From an uncultured Lachnospiraceae bacterium (lineage in GTDB: Bacteria > Bacillota > Clostridia > Lachnospirales > Lachnospiraceae), in assembly GCA_947625995.1 (NCBI GenBank), contig CANQQN010000023.1:1-13905 (forward strand): a DNA stretch of 13,905 nucleotides, given 5' to 3'. Positions 12,372 through 13,905 of the stretch are shown here, one piece after another. The first letter of the stretch is position 1; each line of letters opens with the position of its first letter. A program made the position numbers and the translations under genes. A model generated the notes under the pieces. That model saw only the letters and a program-made list of their open reading frames with translations, had not been told where the DNA came from and did not search any database.

Positions 12372-13905
12372 ATGCTGAGACTGAATCAATTAAAACTAAC
12401 CCCTGACAAATGCAGGGAGGAAATGGTCTGTATTTCTCTGCTAAAAAAGAAAGCCGCAAGGCTTCTCCACGTCAGGCCGGAGCAGATCACAGAACTGTAT
12501 ATCATCAGAAAAGCGCTGGATGCACGAAAAAAGCCCCATTTATTCTATAGCTTTTCTGTTGGCATCCGTCTGGAGAAGCATTTGGAGCAGCAGATCCTAA
12601 AAAGGGCGCAGAAAGGGGATATTTCGGTCTATGAGGAAAAGCCCTATGTGTTTCCAGAAGGGGGCTGTCAGAAGATTCCCCATCCGCCGGTGATCATCGG
12701 CACAGGCCCAGCAGGATTATTTTGCGGGTTATACCTTGCCAAATGCGGGTATCGTCCCATCCTGCTGGAGAGAGGCAAGCCGGTGGAACAGCGTATAAAG
12801 GATGTCAATACGTTTTGGCAGACCGGTATTTTGAATACGGAGAGCAATGTACAGTTCGGAGAGGGCGGCGCAGGTACCTTTTCCGACGGCAAGCTGAATA
12901 CTCTTGTAAAAGACCCAGAAGGCCGTCACAGAGAAGTGCTGCGGTGTTTTGTGGAAAACGGCGCGCCGCCGGAAATCCTCTATGAAAGCAGGCCGCATCT
13001 GGGTACCGATATGCTTGCGGACATTGTAAAAAATATAAGAAACAAGATCCTTGCGTTGGGAGGAGAGATCCGTTTCTCCTCCTGTGTAACGGATCTTGTG
13101 ATCAAAGACGGGAAGATCTGCGCCCTTGAGATCAATCAGGAGGAACTCCTGCCTGCCGACATTGCGGTTCTCGCCATTGGCCACAGCGCCAGAGATACGC
13201 TGGCTATGCTTCAGGACAGGCGTGTTTTTATGGAAAGCAAATCCTTTGCGGTCGGCGTGCGGATCGAACATCCCCAGACATGGATCGATGAAAGCCAGTA
13301 TGGAGCAGACTGTCCCTATGAGATGCCGCCGGCCTTTTATAAGGTGACTGCAAAATCTGCCGGCAACAGAGGCGTTTATTCTTTCTGCATGTGTCCTGGC
13401 GGTTATGTGGTGAACGCGTCCTCGGAGCAGGGCATGCTTGCGGTAAACGGCATGAGCCATTCTGCCCGGGACGGGAAAAATGCCAATTCCGCCATGATCG
13501 TGACGGTGACCCCTGAGGATTACGGGCCTTTTCTTTTGCAGCTTGGCGAAAAGAACAAAATGCCGGGTCCCCTTGCCGGCGTTTATTTTCAAAGAGCGCT
13601 GGAAAAACGCGCGTTTGCTGTGGGAGGCGGGAAAATTCCCGTGCAGAGATTCGGAGACTTCAGAGCCAACCGGATCAGCGCCGGTTTTGGAAGTGTGATC
13701 CCACAGACCAAAGGGGAAAATACCTTTTCCAATGTAAGGGGAATTTTTCCTCCGGTTATCGGAAATGCTTTGGAAGAAGGGATCCTTTCCTGCGGAAAGA
13801 AGATCCGGAGATTTGCAGATGACGACGTGCTCCTGTCCGGAGTGGAAAGCCGTACTTCGTCTCCTGTGCGGATACTGCGGGATGATTCTATGCAGTCCTG
13901 TATCA
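12372..13905 (+). CDS. FAD-dependent dehydrogenase, COG2509 type (3' end outside window)
   Basis: Open frame of 511 codons running off the window end. The encoded protein matches the uncharacterised FAD-dependent dehydrogenases of the COG2509 type, usually about 530 residues, so only a few tens of residues are missing. An N-terminal domain of about 105 residues (MLRLNQLKLTPD onward) precedes the FAD-binding Rossmann loop IIGTGPAGLFCGLYLA (108-123), with Glu133 after the next strand. The signature FGEGGAGTFSDGKLNT is at 162-177. Later family blocks are AIGHSARDT, FAVGVRIEHPQ, YSFCMCPGGYVV and PPVIGNALEEGILS. AGAGGA at 12359-12364, inside the end of the preceding gene, lies 7 bases before ATG 12372. 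The substrate is unknown. Confidence 0.92.
   Translation, partial: MLRLNQLKLTPDKCREEMVCISLLKKKAARLLHVRPEQITELYIIRKALDARKKPHLFYSFSVGIRLEKHLEQQILKRAQKGDISVYEEKPYVFPEGGCQKIPHPPVIIGTGPAGLFCGLYLAKCGYRPILLERGKPVEQRIKDVNTFWQTGILNTESNVQFGEGGAGTFSDGKLNTLVKDPEGRHREVLRCFVENGAPPEILYESRPHLGTDMLADIVKNIRNKILALGGEIRFSSCVTDLVIKDGKICALEINQEELLPADIAVLAIGHSARDTLAMLQDRRVFMESKSFAVGVRIEHPQTWIDESQYGADCPYEMPPAFYKVTAKSAGNRGVYSFCMCPGGYVVNASSEQGMLAVNGMSHSARDGKNANSAMIVTVTPEDYGPFLLQLGEKNKMPGPLAGVYFQRALEKRAFAVGGGKIPVQRFGDFRANRISAGFGSVIPQTKGENTFSNVRGIFPPVIGNALEEGILSCGKKIRRFADDDVLLSGVESRTSSPVRILRDDSMQSCI

Noticed and set aside
12729..13592. A 287-codon open frame on the minus strand
   Set aside because: It lies entirely antisense to the COG2509-type dehydrogenase, whose frame carries continuous conserved motifs. 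The antisense product shows no recognisable motif.
1..13905. CRISPR array, tRNA/rRNA, insertion sequence, phage or defence island
   Set aside because: No spaced direct repeats, cloverleaf-like segments, transposase or integrase motifs, or terminal inverted repeats were seen on reading the sequence; the genes are mainly housekeeping and densely packed.

Overview
The window reads as a chromosomal segment of a spore-forming Firmicute, most likely a Lachnospiraceae-type Clostridia member. The grounds are: moderate GC, strong AGGAGG-type ribosome binding sites, a PBP2–MinD–MinE–RodA–MgsA gene order, a DUF378 membrane protein, and an unusually cellulosome-like dockerin enzyme. This placement is inferred from gene order and protein style, not from a marker gene. 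All genes run on the + strand except one small gene at 5375-5593. No tRNA, rRNA, CRISPR array or insertion sequence was seen.

Region 1 (1-4817) is a cell-shape and division block. It holds the transpeptidase end of PBP2 (mrdA, cut by the window start), minD, minE, the SEDS glycosyltransferase rodA, methylglyoxal synthase mgsA, and a D-Ala-D-Ala carboxypeptidase predicted to be a lipoprotein. PBP2 and RodA form the elongation peptidoglycan synthase, MinD and MinE place the division site, and the carboxypeptidase trims stem peptides. No minC lies between PBP2 and minD. MgsA carries Glu where E. coli has catalytic Asp71.

Region 2 (4818-5829) is a regulatory island with two single-gene units. 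A very small P-loop protein of unknown function has its own sigma-A-type promoter and ends at a strong hairpin terminator. A DUF378 membrane protein converges on the same terminator from the minus strand and has a promoter closely resembling the forespore sigma-G consensus.

Region 3 (5769-13905) is a long run of + strand genes behind a clear sigma-A promoter. It begins with a stand-alone, N-terminal-only, motif-eroded PanC-like protein overlapping rlmH. A 146-base gap follows, with a hairpin, and then a secreted GH5 endoglucanase with an N-terminal dockerin. Next come tcdA and miaB (two enzymes acting at tRNA position 37), a DUF308 membrane protein, and two FAD-dependent oxidoreductases, the last cut by the window end. 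From the endoglucanase onward the genes are at most 19 bases apart or overlap, so co-transcription is likely.

The best leads for something undescribed are the minimal PanC-like protein, the orphan mini P-loop protein, the sigma-G-like DUF378 unit, and the dockerin endoglucanase embedded among RNA-modification genes. I see no clear multi-gene novel system such as a defence island or mobile element.
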